A stretch of DNA of 64,000 bases, from positions 1,625,022-1,689,021 of the forward strand of contig OY282376.1 of assembly GCA_958295845.1 (NCBI GenBank), given 5' to 3'. The DNA is from Caldilineaceae bacterium. GTDB taxonomy: Bacteria; Chloroflexota; Anaerolineae; Caldilineales; Caldilineaceae. Positions within the stretch are counted from its first letter, which is position 1. Each line of letters opens with the position of its first letter. Below the pieces are notes generated by a model. The model saw only the letters and a list, made by a program, of their open reading frames with translations, did not search any database and was not told the DNA's origin. The position numbers and the translations under genes were made by a program. Of this stretch, positions 45,101 to 53,893 are shown piece after piece.

Positions 45101-45140
45101 GCCGATCGAGTACGATGCCTGGGATGTCGGTGATGAGTGA
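42114..45140 (+). CDS. dinG: DinG-family DNA helicase with N-terminal DEDDh exonuclease domain
   Basis: 1008 residues. Exonuclease domain at about 1-165: Asp10 and Glu12 in FDLETTGL, Asp97 in GFDVSF, His150 and Asp151 in AGHDAE. A low-complexity linker follows, then an XPD-like SF2 helicase: Walker A AGTGTGKS at 288-295, DEAH box at 500-503, and C-terminal GTSSYWEGIDLPG and RQGFGRLIRS. The iron-sulphur region shows Cys366, Cys435 and Cys440, but no fourth cysteine where E. coli DinG has one. The domain fusion is known from Firmicutes-type DinG. It acts in DNA repair or replication-conflict resolution; its last codons overlap the first glycosyltransferase gene. Confidence 0.93.
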   Translation: MAPRTFVAFDLETTGLNPKRDAIIEFGAVRFQQGGPRDYYSTCINPGRPLPVRIQQLTGIRPADIADAPAIEEVIPEILSFFANGAQAVVAHSAGFDVSFLRAAGIKLNVPVLDTYELATILLPGQDSYSLGELCKVLSIPLEEAHRAGHDAEATAELLLRLLERISVIPETVLETLSEAGRGSKWGPTILFDDELRRREQAGLDGNRDELTRPVRRTVSALSPLTPDPSPREVAGDFLFAALSEEGPLATEFDAESGTAFETRDGQLQMAQQTLDALNRGDHKIIEAGTGTGKSLAYLLPAAAWAMCNENRVVIATHTLPLQDQLLEKELPRVAQVLADLGPHLDGGHSRDVRAMTLKGRSRYLCTRRLANWLDATRAGGGLFAESLTPLELRFLAKLLVWLPHTQSGDLSELPIHDRQERALMAHVASHADECSLERCAFGRPTARHDFLGGRYRDFYLEAHGQAISAHLLVVNHALLLADVAAGGQVLPEYDALIVDEAHHLEGAATDQFTRQVDLRMLTYLLDGLDRAVNHLAAHLGQDHLQNLATQVATTSQDLRSSLPPFAEALYEFVLRHAETKAPARGPTTYPQQVALDSRMRAQPAWSEIEIEWDEISRSIGRVLGRLTELAERLDASQWWQYEDESGNTSAAGNGTAHALQTLHYGQTDLADLLQVADDVILRPLSHQEESVAWLELSESGRSSTRRSTRSRREADTVILRSAPIQVGEKLSSELFKKKRAVVLTGATLQAGDHFDYLRDRLGCWDANGSVIDSPFDYKRNALLYLPSDMPPPHHHSYQPALEEAIQQAALAAGGRTLVLFTSHSHLRASADAIRTPLAAAGLTVIQQGEGGRRRNLRDFRANPNSVLMGTSSYWEGIDLPGDQLVCLIIVRLPFAVPTDPLYAARSQLYEDAFHEYAVPEAVIRLRQGFGRLIRSTTDRGIVVLLDSRLWQRNYGHAFLDALPNCTRRQSPLSHLGEAVHGWLNDSAQMRSTTEMPIEYDAWDVGDE

Positions 45141-46347
45141 GGAGACCGCAGGCGTGCGGCACACGCAAGCCAAAGCCCTGCACAAGGGCATCCGTCAGAG
45201 CACAGGACGCCTGCAAGTCGTCCTCGACGCCGGCCCCGCGATTCACCAGAGCGCCGGACTGGCGCGCTACACCGAGAGCCTTGCGTCTGCGCTGTGGCAA
45301 CACTGTCGCGATGCAATCGATCTCACCCTGTTCTACAACCGTCACAGCGGCCATCGACCCCCTGATTCCCTCGCCCCTATTCCCGCCCGCGCTCTGCCGT
45401 TGGCCCAATATCCCTGGCGGCTCGGTGTCCTTGCATGTCAGCTTTTGAGGACTCCGCTCGTAGACCGCAAACTCGGTTCCGATGGCATCTACCACGCCAC
45501 AGAGCATCTGCTGCCATGGACCACGCGGCCGTCGGTCATGACCGTCCACGACCTGATCTTCGAGCGCTACCCTGAGCACCACACTCTGGCAAACCGGACC
45601 TTTCTGCGCGTAGCGATGCCCTTGTTTGTGCGCCGTGCCGATGCTATCATTGCCGTAAGCAGCCACACGAAGCGGGATTTACTGGAACTGTACAGTACTT
45701 CTCCGCAAAAAATTCATGTAATTGAAGAAGGCATCGAAGAACGGTTCAGACCGGTCGAAGAAGAAGAGACTCGGCTCGCGATGGAGAGGCATTCTATCCG
45801 CAGGCCGTACCTGCTGATGGTCGGCACACTTGAGCCGCGCAAAAACCACGCCCTCGCCTTTGAGGCGCTTGCCCGGTTGAAGGCTGCGGGAGGGCGCCAC
45901 TGCCTTGTGGTCGTCGGTCGCCGCGGCTGGCTCTTCGACAGCGTCCAGAGTAACGTTGAACGGCTGCAGCTGTCCGACGACGTCATCTTCACCGGTCACG
46001 TTCCAGACGCAGACCTGCCAGCCCTATACAGCGGCGCCGACTGCCTCCTGATGCCCAGCCTCTATGAGGGTTTCGGTATCCCCGTGTTGGAAGCGATGGC
46101 GTGCGGAACGCCGGTGGTCTGCAGCAGTGCCAGCAGCCTTCCCGAAGTGGCCGGCACAGCAGCCCGCTACATCGAACCGATGACCGGCGAAGGCTTGGCA
46201 GAGGCACTCCGCCCCGTGTTATCGAATCCACAAACGTCTGAGCAGATGCGTACAGAGGGACTGCGTAGAGCAGACCGCTTCGGCTGGCGTGAGGCGGCAA
46301 GACAAACCGTAGATGTCTACAAAGCAACCGCAGGAAGGCATCCTTGA
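45133..46347 (+). CDS. Family 4 glycosyltransferase (GT4-A)
   Basis: 404 residues from the ATG at 45133, which overlaps the dinG stop by eight bases; ATGs at 45115 and 45124 are alternatives. GT-B fold: an N-terminal acceptor domain with SAGLARYTESLASAL, and a donor domain with MVGTLEPRKNHALAFEAL and the sugar-nucleotide motif YEGFGIPVLEAMACGTPVV. The motif pattern matches mannosyl- or rhamnosyltransferases of surface polysaccharide pathways. It resembles the last enzyme of the cluster (56282) more than its immediate neighbours. The next gene overlaps it by four bases. Confidence 0.9.
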   Translation: MSEETAGVRHTQAKALHKGIRQSTGRLQVVLDAGPAIHQSAGLARYTESLASALWQHCRDAIDLTLFYNRHSGHRPPDSLAPIPARALPLAQYPWRLGVLACQLLRTPLVDRKLGSDGIYHATEHLLPWTTRPSVMTVHDLIFERYPEHHTLANRTFLRVAMPLFVRRADAIIAVSSHTKRDLLELYSTSPQKIHVIEEGIEERFRPVEEEETRLAMERHSIRRPYLLMVGTLEPRKNHALAFEALARLKAAGGRHCLVVVGRRGWLFDSVQSNVERLQLSDDVIFTGHVPDADLPALYSGADCLLMPSLYEGFGIPVLEAMACGTPVVCSSASSLPEVAGTAARYIEPMTGEGLAEALRPVLSNPQTSEQMRTEGLRRADRFGWREAARQTVDVYKATAGRHP

Positions 46348-47570
46348 AGCCGCTGCGTATCTGCCTGGTGAGCAAAGAGTATCCACCGGAAGGCAGAGGC
46401 GGCATCGCCAAATATGTACATCTTCTGGCCCATGGTCTTGCCGAAGAAGGACACGATGTCACAGTAATCGCCGGACCGGCCGGGAAAGAAGGAAGGACTC
46501 GCCCGTCTCCCTCCTCTTCACACGCACCGCAGTTGTTCCGAGTGGCGCACCGTCGGCTTCCACTGCCGCCCCCAATCCGCCATAAAGCGAGAGGAATCTG
46601 GAATCTACTCGAACGAAGCTGGGCCGTAGACCGCGAAATCGCACGCCTGGAACGATCCCAAGGGCCTTTCGACGTAGTTGAAATGCCGAACTGGGGCGCC
46701 GAAGGTCTCTGCTACGCTTTTCGTCAACGCGCCCCGTTAGTGATCCGCCTTTCTACGCCGCTTGCCCAGGTAAGTTTCCTAAAGGAAGGTCGGTCTGACA
46801 GATTGGGACTTCGCCTGGCCTGTTTTCTGGAGGCGCTTCCTGCGCGGCGTGCAGCCTGTATCATAGCCAACAGCAAATTTATCGCCCAGTACTGCAGCGA
46901 GCTCTACCTGATGCCTAATGTTGAACCAGTTGTGATTCCGCATGGCATCCCTGTGCCGGAATCGCTGCCAGCGGCAAGCATAACAAGAGAGGAATCGGTA
47001 ACTGTTCTCTTCGTAGGTCGATTGGAGCAACGAAAGGGGATAGACCGTTTGCTTCATGCCATTCCGCAAGTGGTTAGGGAGGCTCCTTGCTGCAGATTCG
47101 TCATCGCTGGCGACGACATCGGCGAAGCGCCGCAAGGAAAGTCCTATCGCGACTATTTCGAGAGTTTTGCTTCGCCAGAGGCCCGCAAGGCGACAGTTTT
47201 TTGTGGTCACGTTGGAGAGGAGACACTTTCTCAACTTTATGCGGATTGCGATGTATTTGTGGCGCCTTCTCTGTCAGAGTCGTTTGGCCTGACTTATCTC
47301 GAAGCCATGGCCCACGCCAAGCCGGTCATCGCCTTTCGTACGGGTGGCGTACCCGAGGTTGTCGTCAACGAAGAGACTGGGATTCTGGCCAAAATGGAAG
47401 ACCCAAATGGATTGGCTCGAGCTCTGATAGAGTTGGCTGTAAATGAAGGAAAGCGACAAGAGATTGGAAAGCGCGGCTACCAGCGGGCTAGGGCGAAGTT
47501 TTCTATACGGCGTATGGTTGAAGAAACTGTTTTCTGTTTTCGCAATCTATCGGAAAATCTAGAAGGATGA
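46344..47570 (+). CDS. Family 4 glycosyltransferase (GT4-B)
   Basis: 408 residues from a TTG at 46344 with GGAAGG seven bases upstream; no ATG gives the conserved LRICLVSKEYPPEGRGG start. A four-base overlap with the previous gene couples them. Donor domain: VLFVGRLEQRKGIDRLL and LSESFGLTYLEAMAHAKPV. It is a close paralogue of the next gene: both share PLVIRLSTP, a KSYRDYF-type segment and the SLSESFGL block. It transfers a sugar from a nucleotide donor to a growing glycan, probably at the inner membrane surface. Confidence 0.92.
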   Translation: MKPLRICLVSKEYPPEGRGGIAKYVHLLAHGLAEEGHDVTVIAGPAGKEGRTRPSPSSSHAPQLFRVAHRRLPLPPPIRHKARGIWNLLERSWAVDREIARLERSQGPFDVVEMPNWGAEGLCYAFRQRAPLVIRLSTPLAQVSFLKEGRSDRLGLRLACFLEALPARRAACIIANSKFIAQYCSELYLMPNVEPVVIPHGIPVPESLPAASITREESVTVLFVGRLEQRKGIDRLLHAIPQVVREAPCCRFVIAGDDIGEAPQGKSYRDYFESFASPEARKATVFCGHVGEETLSQLYADCDVFVAPSLSESFGLTYLEAMAHAKPVIAFRTGGVPEVVVNEETGILAKMEDPNGLARALIELAVNEGKRQEIGKRGYQRARAKFSIRRMVEETVFCFRNLSENLEG

Positions 47571-47573
47571 CCA

Positions 47574-48887
47574 ATGCGTATCTGCCTTGTCAGCTATGAC
47601 TACCCTCCGGCAAGTGTAGGCGGAGTTGCCACCTATACACGCCATCTAGCCAACGGGCTTGCCGCCGCAGGGCATGACGTGACCGTAATTTCCGACCGAA
47701 CCCAGTTCTCGGAAAAGATGACATCCGCCTCTGGAGAAACCTTGGCTTGGGAACACAATGATGGGGCGATGCAACCCGATGATAGAGATGTCCTTGCGTC
47801 CAATGAGCTGCCCGCTGTTTCCCCCTACCCGGCACACGTCCACAAGATCCCTCTCTTGGGGATTATGAAAGGCAAAGGGAGAATCATGAGGTCAGTACTA
47901 GATTGGAGCAGAAGTGTAGACAGAACCATCGCCCAGCTAGAGGAAACTCACGGACGATTTGACGTGGTCGAAATGCCTAGCGGCGGCGGGGCAGGTCCAG
48001 AGGCGTTCTTTTACAGCCTCCATCCCCGCGGGCCGCTCGTTATCCGTCTGTCCACACCCATGAACCTGGCCAATAGCTTGAAAACTCGTCCTTCTGCAAA
48101 CTATGGATGGCGCCTGCAGAGCTACTTGGAAGTCCTGGCGGTCCGGCGGGCGCATTGTCTCATCACGCATAGCGCATATAACGCACATGTCTGTGCCGAA
48201 CTCTATGATCTACCATTGCAATCCATGCAGGTTGTCCATCTCGGTATCCCGCTTTCCCCTTGTCCGACAAGGCCGACATATTGCACTGACAAGGCAATTC
48301 GTGTCCTTTTCGTCGGTCGCCTTCAGAAGCGTAAGGGAATCCACTGTCTCCTGCAGGCAATTCCGCTGGTTACACAGCTAATGCCGAATGTACGTTTCGA
48401 GATTGCCGGGGAGGATATTTCAGACGCGCCACACCACAAGACTTATCGCGACTACTTCGAAGGATTTGCCCCAGCGCAAGCGATTGATGCAACTACATTT
48501 CATGGCAGGGTTGACGAAGACAAGCTGGCCCGCCTTTACGCGGAAGCTGATATCGTCGCCGCTCCATCGCTTTCGGAGTCTTTCGGTCTGATATATGTCG
48601 AGGCCATGGCCTCGGCTAAGCCTGTTATCGCTTTCAACGCAGGGGCCGCGCCCGAAGTCGTAAGGCACAATAACACGGGCATTCTTGTCGAAACCGATAA
48701 CATTCCTGAGTTGGCGGATGCCATTGTCAAGCTGGCCGGAAACGCGGCTCTTCGCCGCGAGATGGGGGAGCGCGGGTATCAACGAGCCCGCACTAAATTC
48801 TCCATCGAAGCCATGGTTAACGAGACAATATGTTGCTACCATAGAGTGATCGAGAACTTCAGCTCTACCGCTAACGGGCATCACTGA
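47574..48887 (+). CDS. Family 4 glycosyltransferase (GT4-C), paralogue of GT4-B
   Basis: 437 residues, starting four bases after the GT4-B stop with AAGGATG upstream. MRICLVSYDYPPASVGGVATY is followed by the same acceptor-domain layout as GT4-B. Donor domain: VLFVGRLQKRKGIHCLL and LSESFGLIYVEAMASAKPV. It is ~29 residues longer than GT4-B through an insert near residues 60-90. A tandem duplication with divergence is the simplest origin; the pair probably adds related residues to the same chain. Confidence 0.92.
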   Translation: MRICLVSYDYPPASVGGVATYTRHLANGLAAAGHDVTVISDRTQFSEKMTSASGETLAWEHNDGAMQPDDRDVLASNELPAVSPYPAHVHKIPLLGIMKGKGRIMRSVLDWSRSVDRTIAQLEETHGRFDVVEMPSGGGAGPEAFFYSLHPRGPLVIRLSTPMNLANSLKTRPSANYGWRLQSYLEVLAVRRAHCLITHSAYNAHVCAELYDLPLQSMQVVHLGIPLSPCPTRPTYCTDKAIRVLFVGRLQKRKGIHCLLQAIPLVTQLMPNVRFEIAGEDISDAPHHKTYRDYFEGFAPAQAIDATTFHGRVDEDKLARLYAEADIVAAPSLSESFGLIYVEAMASAKPVIAFNAGAAPEVVRHNNTGILVETDNIPELADAIVKLAGNAALRREMGERGYQRARTKFSIEAMVNETICCYHRVIENFSSTANGHH

Positions 48888-48966
48888 AGCCCTGTCAGAC
48901 GCAGCGACGTTGCTGACATAGGAACCTGGCCTGTTCCTGAACTTCCTGAAGAGCAGAGGACGCGGT

Positions 48967-50475
48967 TTGAACGCAACGCCATCGGTAACCTCGAACGTTC
49001 TATGGAACGCCCTGAATACGGCCGGAACCCTTGTATTTGGGTTAGTGACGAGCATCGTACTCGCCCGCATTCTTGGCCCCGCAGAAATTGGCCGTTATCA
49101 CTACTGGGTTTGGGTCGCCCGCTTCTTGGTCCTCTTTTCCTCTCCCGGGCTCACTCAGGCCATGACGAGATTCGGCGCCGAGCATTTAGGTAAGGGAGAT
49201 CGGCAGACCGCGTCGGCGCTTTTCATGCGGCTTTTTGTCATTGAGCTAGCGATAGGCACACTTGTCGCCGCGTCCACCTTTATCTATGCGCTAACCGCGC
49301 CTTTGCAAGAAGTCACGGCGCTCGTTCTGGTTGCACTGTCTGTACTGCCCGCAGTTGTCGAAAGGCATTTTCATGCCGCCGTAACAGGTTCACAAGACTT
49401 TCGCTTTCTTAGCCAAATCGGGCTGACCGCAAACCTGCTCTTTTCCGTTACTGCGATCGTGGCCGTGTCGCTCGGTTTCGGGCTCCACGCCCTGCTACTG
49501 ATTTTGCTCGCTAGGCGCGTAGTCCAACTGCTTTTGATCGGCTGGAAGTTGCCGGTCTACTTCTCACTGCGCGGTGCCCATCGCATCCCAATGCCGCCTG
49601 ATCTTTTGCGTCGTGTCTTACTCTACTGCCGAGACGTGACCCTAATCCTTATCATTGATTCCATACTATACGACCGATCGGAGCTTTTCTTCCTTAGACG
49701 TTTCGCCACCGATTCCGAAATCGCCTACTATAGTCAGTCCTTTGAACTGGCCATCAAAGCAATGGCGATACCTGCAATCGTGTCGGGCGTACTTATCCCT
49801 TCTTTTTCTTCTCTCGTCGGGCAACAGGACCGCAAACGCTTCGGAGATCTCCACTACTCTTCTTATCGTATTCTCGCCTTGATAGCTATGCCTATTGGGC
49901 TGGGGGGCGCAGCCGTCGCGCCGGCCTTTGTCAAGCTCTACGGTCCTGATTTCTTTGAAATGGCCCCCGTTCTCGCCATTCTTCTTGTTGGCAACATTGT
50001 GGGCGCTCTCGCCGCAATTAGCGCCACTGTTTTGCATAGCGTTGAGCGGCAGAACATCATCGTCCGTCTCGGCTTTACCGTAGCCGTTATCAACATCGGC
50101 CTCGATTTTCTCCTGATTCCAAGCTTTGGTGCCGTCGGCGCAGCCATCGCCAATTCAGGAAGCCAGCTGATTTCAGGCGTAGTGGGAATCGCCTACACCG
50201 TCCACTATCTCGATCTCCCCTTTCCCTTCCGTGCACTAGGCCGCATCGGCCTAGCTGCCCTCGCGTCAGCCGCTGCCGCATGGCTCGTATCTCTCTGGCT
50301 TGGCGGCCTGGTTCTCGCAATCTTCGCTGGGATCCTGGCCTACCCTGTTGCACTTCGATTCTTCGCAGCACTTGACGAAAGCGACCAATCTCTGCTCAAC
50401 CGCTTAACTCCTTACCTTCCACGCAGTGTTATACCACTTTACCAGGGCCTGATTGACTTCGTGCTAGCCAAATGA
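48967..50475 (+). CDS. Polysaccharide flippase (Wzx/MVF-like)
   Basis: 502 residues, start TTG at 48967, with AGAGG upstream. About 12-14 membrane helices are spread over the sequence, with the MATE/PST-type start SNVLWNALNTAGTLVFGLV and repeated GxGxxG-type turns. It moves lipid-linked oligosaccharides across the inner membrane. It stands between the GT4 pair and the GT2 gene, so this is a Wzx-like export pathway. No Wzy polymerase, ligase or chain-length regulator is seen in the cluster. Confidence 0.92.
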   Translation: MNATPSVTSNVLWNALNTAGTLVFGLVTSIVLARILGPAEIGRYHYWVWVARFLVLFSSPGLTQAMTRFGAEHLGKGDRQTASALFMRLFVIELAIGTLVAASTFIYALTAPLQEVTALVLVALSVLPAVVERHFHAAVTGSQDFRFLSQIGLTANLLFSVTAIVAVSLGFGLHALLLILLARRVVQLLLIGWKLPVYFSLRGAHRIPMPPDLLRRVLLYCRDVTLILIIDSILYDRSELFFLRRFATDSEIAYYSQSFELAIKAMAIPAIVSGVLIPSFSSLVGQQDRKRFGDLHYSSYRILALIAMPIGLGGAAVAPAFVKLYGPDFFEMAPVLAILLVGNIVGALAAISATVLHSVERQNIIVRLGFTVAVINIGLDFLLIPSFGAVGAAIANSGSQLISGVVGIAYTVHYLDLPFPFRALGRIGLAALASAAAAWLVSLWLGGLVLAIFAGILAYPVALRFFAALDESDQSLLNRLTPYLPRSVIPLYQGLIDFVLAK

Positions 50476-50632
50476 CCTGTTTAGTAGTCGACCAGGTTTG
50501 TGAGATGGGAGAATGCAACCCTTTCAATGCCGCAATCCAAGGGTCCAATTCCGACAATTTCAGCGGCTGCCTGACTGTCATGAAAGTTCAACAATCGCGG
50601 TCGCTCCAGGAAGCTTGTAGAAGAGTGATAGA

Positions 50633-51616
50633 ATGACTTGTGTCGAGACCGACAGAGATTTCGCCATGACCCCAAAGAGTGCATCTCATCCGAGCGCATC
50701 AGGCGATCAACATGAGTCATTTACTCCACGCTGGTCGATTATTGTTCCCACGTACCTCCGTGAGGAGGTACTCTGCCATACAATTGCGTATCTGTTGGAT
50801 CTGTCCTACCCAAACTACGAAGTCCTGATCGTCGACCAGACCCCGGAACACGAAAAGCGTACAGCAGGATTTATTCGCGACTGCCAGGACCGGCATCCGG
50901 ACCGTTTTCGCTGGCACCATGTCGCCAAAGCCAATCTGCCCCATGCGCGCAATGTAGGCGCCCAGTTAGCCAGTGGCAGTTATCTCCTCTACTGCGACGA
51001 TGACATCATTCCTCCAGAAAACCTGATCGAGCTTCATATGGAAAATCTGCAGCGACCGGGGATGGGTGCAGCCACGGGTGGCGTCCATGTCGAACGAAAA
51101 AAGCAACCACCCAAGCCCCGACCATGTACCATTTCACCGGACGGTAGGATCCTTGACTACTGGAATTTCGAAGTGCCGAAGGGAACGACTGACAGTCTTC
51201 GAGGCGGTAATATGTCAATGGGTCGTCAACTGGCAATCGATGTGGGCCTGTTCGACGAAAACTACATTGGCCGAGCCAACGGTGAAGAGACCGACTTCTC
51301 TCTTCGCATTCTGCAAAACGGTTACCAGATCGCATACGACCCTGCCGCTGCTATCGTGCACTTGGGCCACCCAACCGGCGGTTCTCGCGCCAGCAAGGGC
51401 CACGACGAGGGACAGTATTACTTCGAGTCCCACCACAACAACGCCTACTTTTTCGCCAAGAACTTCCAGCAACGCTACCTACCCTGGTTCCTGAAAAGGG
51501 AGCTGGGTTGGATCCTGGTAAAGCAGGCCATCTTCCAGAAGCGCCCGGAGCGGACCATCCCTTCTCTTCGCGGCCTGTGGCAGGGATACCGGGCCGGTCT
51601 GCGCAGCCGAAGTTAG
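50633..51616 (+). CDS. Family 2 glycosyltransferase
   Basis: 327 residues from the ATG at 50633; an ATG at 50666 is the alternative. GT-A fold: SIIVPTYLREEVL near residue 35, the acidic donor motif YCDDDIIPP, and the catalytic ED region ANGEETDFSLRI. The final ~60 residues (FFAKNFQQRYLPWFLK) are amphipathic and probably membrane-associated. It is the only GT2 in the cluster and could prime or branch the glycan. It starts 158 bases after the flippase stop. Confidence 0.92.
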   Translation: MTCVETDRDFAMTPKSASHPSASGDQHESFTPRWSIIVPTYLREEVLCHTIAYLLDLSYPNYEVLIVDQTPEHEKRTAGFIRDCQDRHPDRFRWHHVAKANLPHARNVGAQLASGSYLLYCDDDIIPPENLIELHMENLQRPGMGAATGGVHVERKKQPPKPRPCTISPDGRILDYWNFEVPKGTTDSLRGGNMSMGRQLAIDVGLFDENYIGRANGEETDFSLRILQNGYQIAYDPAAAIVHLGHPTGGSRASKGHDEGQYYFESHHNNAYFFAKNFQQRYLPWFLKRELGWILVKQAIFQKRPERTIPSLRGLWQGYRAGLRSRS

Positions 51617-51626
51617 CAGACCCACC

Positions 51627-52721
51627 ATGAAGATCGCAGTGCTCTCCTCCCAACTTCCTTCGCCCACCCGCGTCAAGACCGGTGGCGTCGCCTACGTGGC
51701 GCACAGGCTGGCCAATTCTCTGTCCCAACGCGGCCACAATTTGACCGTTTTCACAACCGATGAACAGCCGCCTGACGCCTGCTATCAAGTGCAAAAGGTA
51801 CTCTCCTCACCGCCCGCAAATCCCTTGAGCGCCTGGCTCTGGCACTGGCAGCTCGCATGGCGCTACAGCGCCCAGGACTTCAGCGCCTTCGACCTCATCC
51901 ACGCCCATGGCAACAACGCGCTACTCCGACAACAGGGCCGACCCCTGGTGAGAACGCTGCACGGTGCGTCCAAGGCCGAAGCAACTCATGCGACCACTTG
52001 GAAGAGGCGGCTTTGGTACCTTTCCCTCACGCCCTCGGAGCGATGGGAAGTAGCAAGAGCTACCCGCGTTGTGGCTGTGAGCGCCGGTACTCGGCAGTAT
52101 GCTCCGGGCATTCACCTTGTAATTCCCAACTCAGTAGATGGCCGCGTCTTTTGCTCTGAGCCCAATCTCAACCAACATTTGAGGCATCCACACCCCGCCA
52201 TCCTCTTCGTCGGTACCCTCACCGGACGCAAGCGAGGCCAGATGTTGCTCGAACTTTTCCAAAGCCAGATTCGACCTGTTCTCCCCAAGGCAGAGCTTTG
52301 GATGGTCGCGGAGCGTGACGTGCAAGCGCCCGGTGTCGTCTGTTATCTGAATCCAACTGAGAAAGACCTGGCCGACATGTATCGCCGTGCCTGGGTATTC
52401 TGCCTGCCCAGCACCTACGAAGGCTTTGGCATCCCCTATATCGAAGCAATGGCTTGTGGCACGCCCGTTGTCGCCACACCAAACGCCGGCGCACGCGAGC
52501 TGCTTCAAGACGGTAAATGGGGAGAACTGGCCCGGCCATCAGAACTAGGAGCGACTCTGCTGTCGCTTCTGAATGACCAGCAAAGACGGCACGCCCTGGC
52601 CCGCCTTGGTCTACAGCGCGCCGAAGCCTTTGCACAGGACCGTGTGGTTGATGCCTACGAAGCCCTCTTCGTCAGCATGCTTAACAGCGCGAGTAAACGC
52701 AACGATGGGCGAGAAGTGTGA
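51627..52721 (+). CDS. Family 4 glycosyltransferase (GT4-D)
   Basis: 364 residues. N-terminus MKIAVLSSQLPSPTRVKTGG; donor domain AILFVGTLTGRKRGQML and STYEGFGIPYIEAMACGTPVV, then the nucleotide-binding end PNAGARELLQDGKWG. It starts 11 bases after the GT2 stop and overlaps the next gene by four bases. Role: transfer of one residue in surface glycan assembly; the sugar cannot be told from sequence. Confidence 0.92.
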   Translation: MKIAVLSSQLPSPTRVKTGGVAYVAHRLANSLSQRGHNLTVFTTDEQPPDACYQVQKVLSSPPANPLSAWLWHWQLAWRYSAQDFSAFDLIHAHGNNALLRQQGRPLVRTLHGASKAEATHATTWKRRLWYLSLTPSERWEVARATRVVAVSAGTRQYAPGIHLVIPNSVDGRVFCSEPNLNQHLRHPHPAILFVGTLTGRKRGQMLLELFQSQIRPVLPKAELWMVAERDVQAPGVVCYLNPTEKDLADMYRRAWVFCLPSTYEGFGIPYIEAMACGTPVVATPNAGARELLQDGKWGELARPSELGATLLSLLNDQQRRHALARLGLQRAEAFAQDRVVDAYEALFVSMLNSASKRNDGREV

Positions 52722-53893
52722 AGGGTTCCCTGATGTCGCCGCGTTCGTCTGTCCCGCCACACGCCCCTCGCCCGAGGGTTGCTCTGCTTACCCTGGAATT
52801 TCCCCCGTCCATCGGTGGTGTGCAGCAGTATCTCTACCAGCTGAGCCGTCGCATCGGTCGTGAATTCAACCTTACCGTTGTGTTTCCAACCGGCGATCCG
52901 TCTCACTTCAAAGATGACTCCTTTCAGATAGTTTCATTCGCAAGACAAAGTCAGGGTCAAAAGTCTTCGTACAGTGGCAAACGGTCACACTTGGTAACCA
53001 AGCTCCTCGCGCTTTGGAGAGTGGCTCACGCTCTGAAGTCGATTCGTCCCCACCTCACAATCATTGGACATGCCCACCCAAGCCTTCTTCTGCCCACGAC
53101 TGTGTCCAGAAAAAAAAGTATCGTGATCGCACACGGTAATGATTTTGAGGCGGCGCAGCTCCGCTGGCATGCTCCCATCTCTAATCGTCTGCTGGCGCGC
53201 GCTCATTCGCTTGTGACAAACTCACACGCCAACGCCCGGCGCCTCCAGGAACTGGGACTGCCGTCCCCCGAAATCCTGTATCCCGGAACGCATCCCGATC
53301 GATTTGCCCCCCCTGCTGAGCCCACGACCGGGCCTCCCGTCCTCCTGACCGTGGCGCGGCTCGTGCCCCGCAAAGGAATCGACACCGTTCTTCAAGCGCT
53401 GCCCCCGCTGCTGGACCGGTCTCCCGATCTACAATACTGGATCGTAGGCAACGGCCCCGCACAAGCATCGCTTGCCCAGCAGGCACAGGAACTGGGACTC
53501 ATGCACGCAGTTCGCTTCATGCATGAAGTGTCCGACTCTGAGCTACCGGAGATTTACCGCAAATCCACAATTTTCGTGATGCCGGCGCGAGCAGACTACT
53601 GTGCTGGCAGCGTCGAGGGCTACGGCATCGTTTATCTCGAAGCCAGCGCCAGCGGCCTGCCCGTTGTCGCCGCACGCAGCGGCGGAGCAGCCGAAGCAAT
53701 GATCGAAGACGAGACGGGCCTCCTCGTTCCTCCCGATGACCCTCCCGCCTTGACTAATGCCCTATTGCGCCTGTTAAATGATTCCGGCATGAGGGACAGA
53801 ATGGGCCGCGCCGGCCGCCGCTGGGTCGAGAGCGAAATGAACTGGGACCGTGCCGGAAGGCAGATGATCTCCATCATAGAGCGCGCACTGTGA
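52718..53893 (+). CDS. Family 4 glycosyltransferase (GT4-E)
   Basis: 391 residues from a GTG at 52718 in a four-base overlap (GTGA) with the previous stop; an ATG six codons in is the alternative. Donor domain: VLLTVARLVPRKGIDTVL, and VEGYGIVYLEASASGLPVV, resembling PimB/WcaL-like enzymes. A Cys-containing stretch RADYCAGSVEGYG precedes the donor motif. It is coupled to the following gene by another GTGA overlap. Confidence 0.92.
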   Translation: MKGSLMSPRSSVPPHAPRPRVALLTLEFPPSIGGVQQYLYQLSRRIGREFNLTVVFPTGDPSHFKDDSFQIVSFARQSQGQKSSYSGKRSHLVTKLLALWRVAHALKSIRPHLTIIGHAHPSLLLPTTVSRKKSIVIAHGNDFEAAQLRWHAPISNRLLARAHSLVTNSHANARRLQELGLPSPEILYPGTHPDRFAPPAEPTTGPPVLLTVARLVPRKGIDTVLQALPPLLDRSPDLQYWIVGNGPAQASLAQQAQELGLMHAVRFMHEVSDSELPEIYRKSTIFVMPARADYCAGSVEGYGIVYLEASASGLPVVAARSGGAAEAMIEDETGLLVPPDDPPALTNALLRLLNDSGMRDRMGRAGRRWVESEMNWDRAGRQMISIIERAL

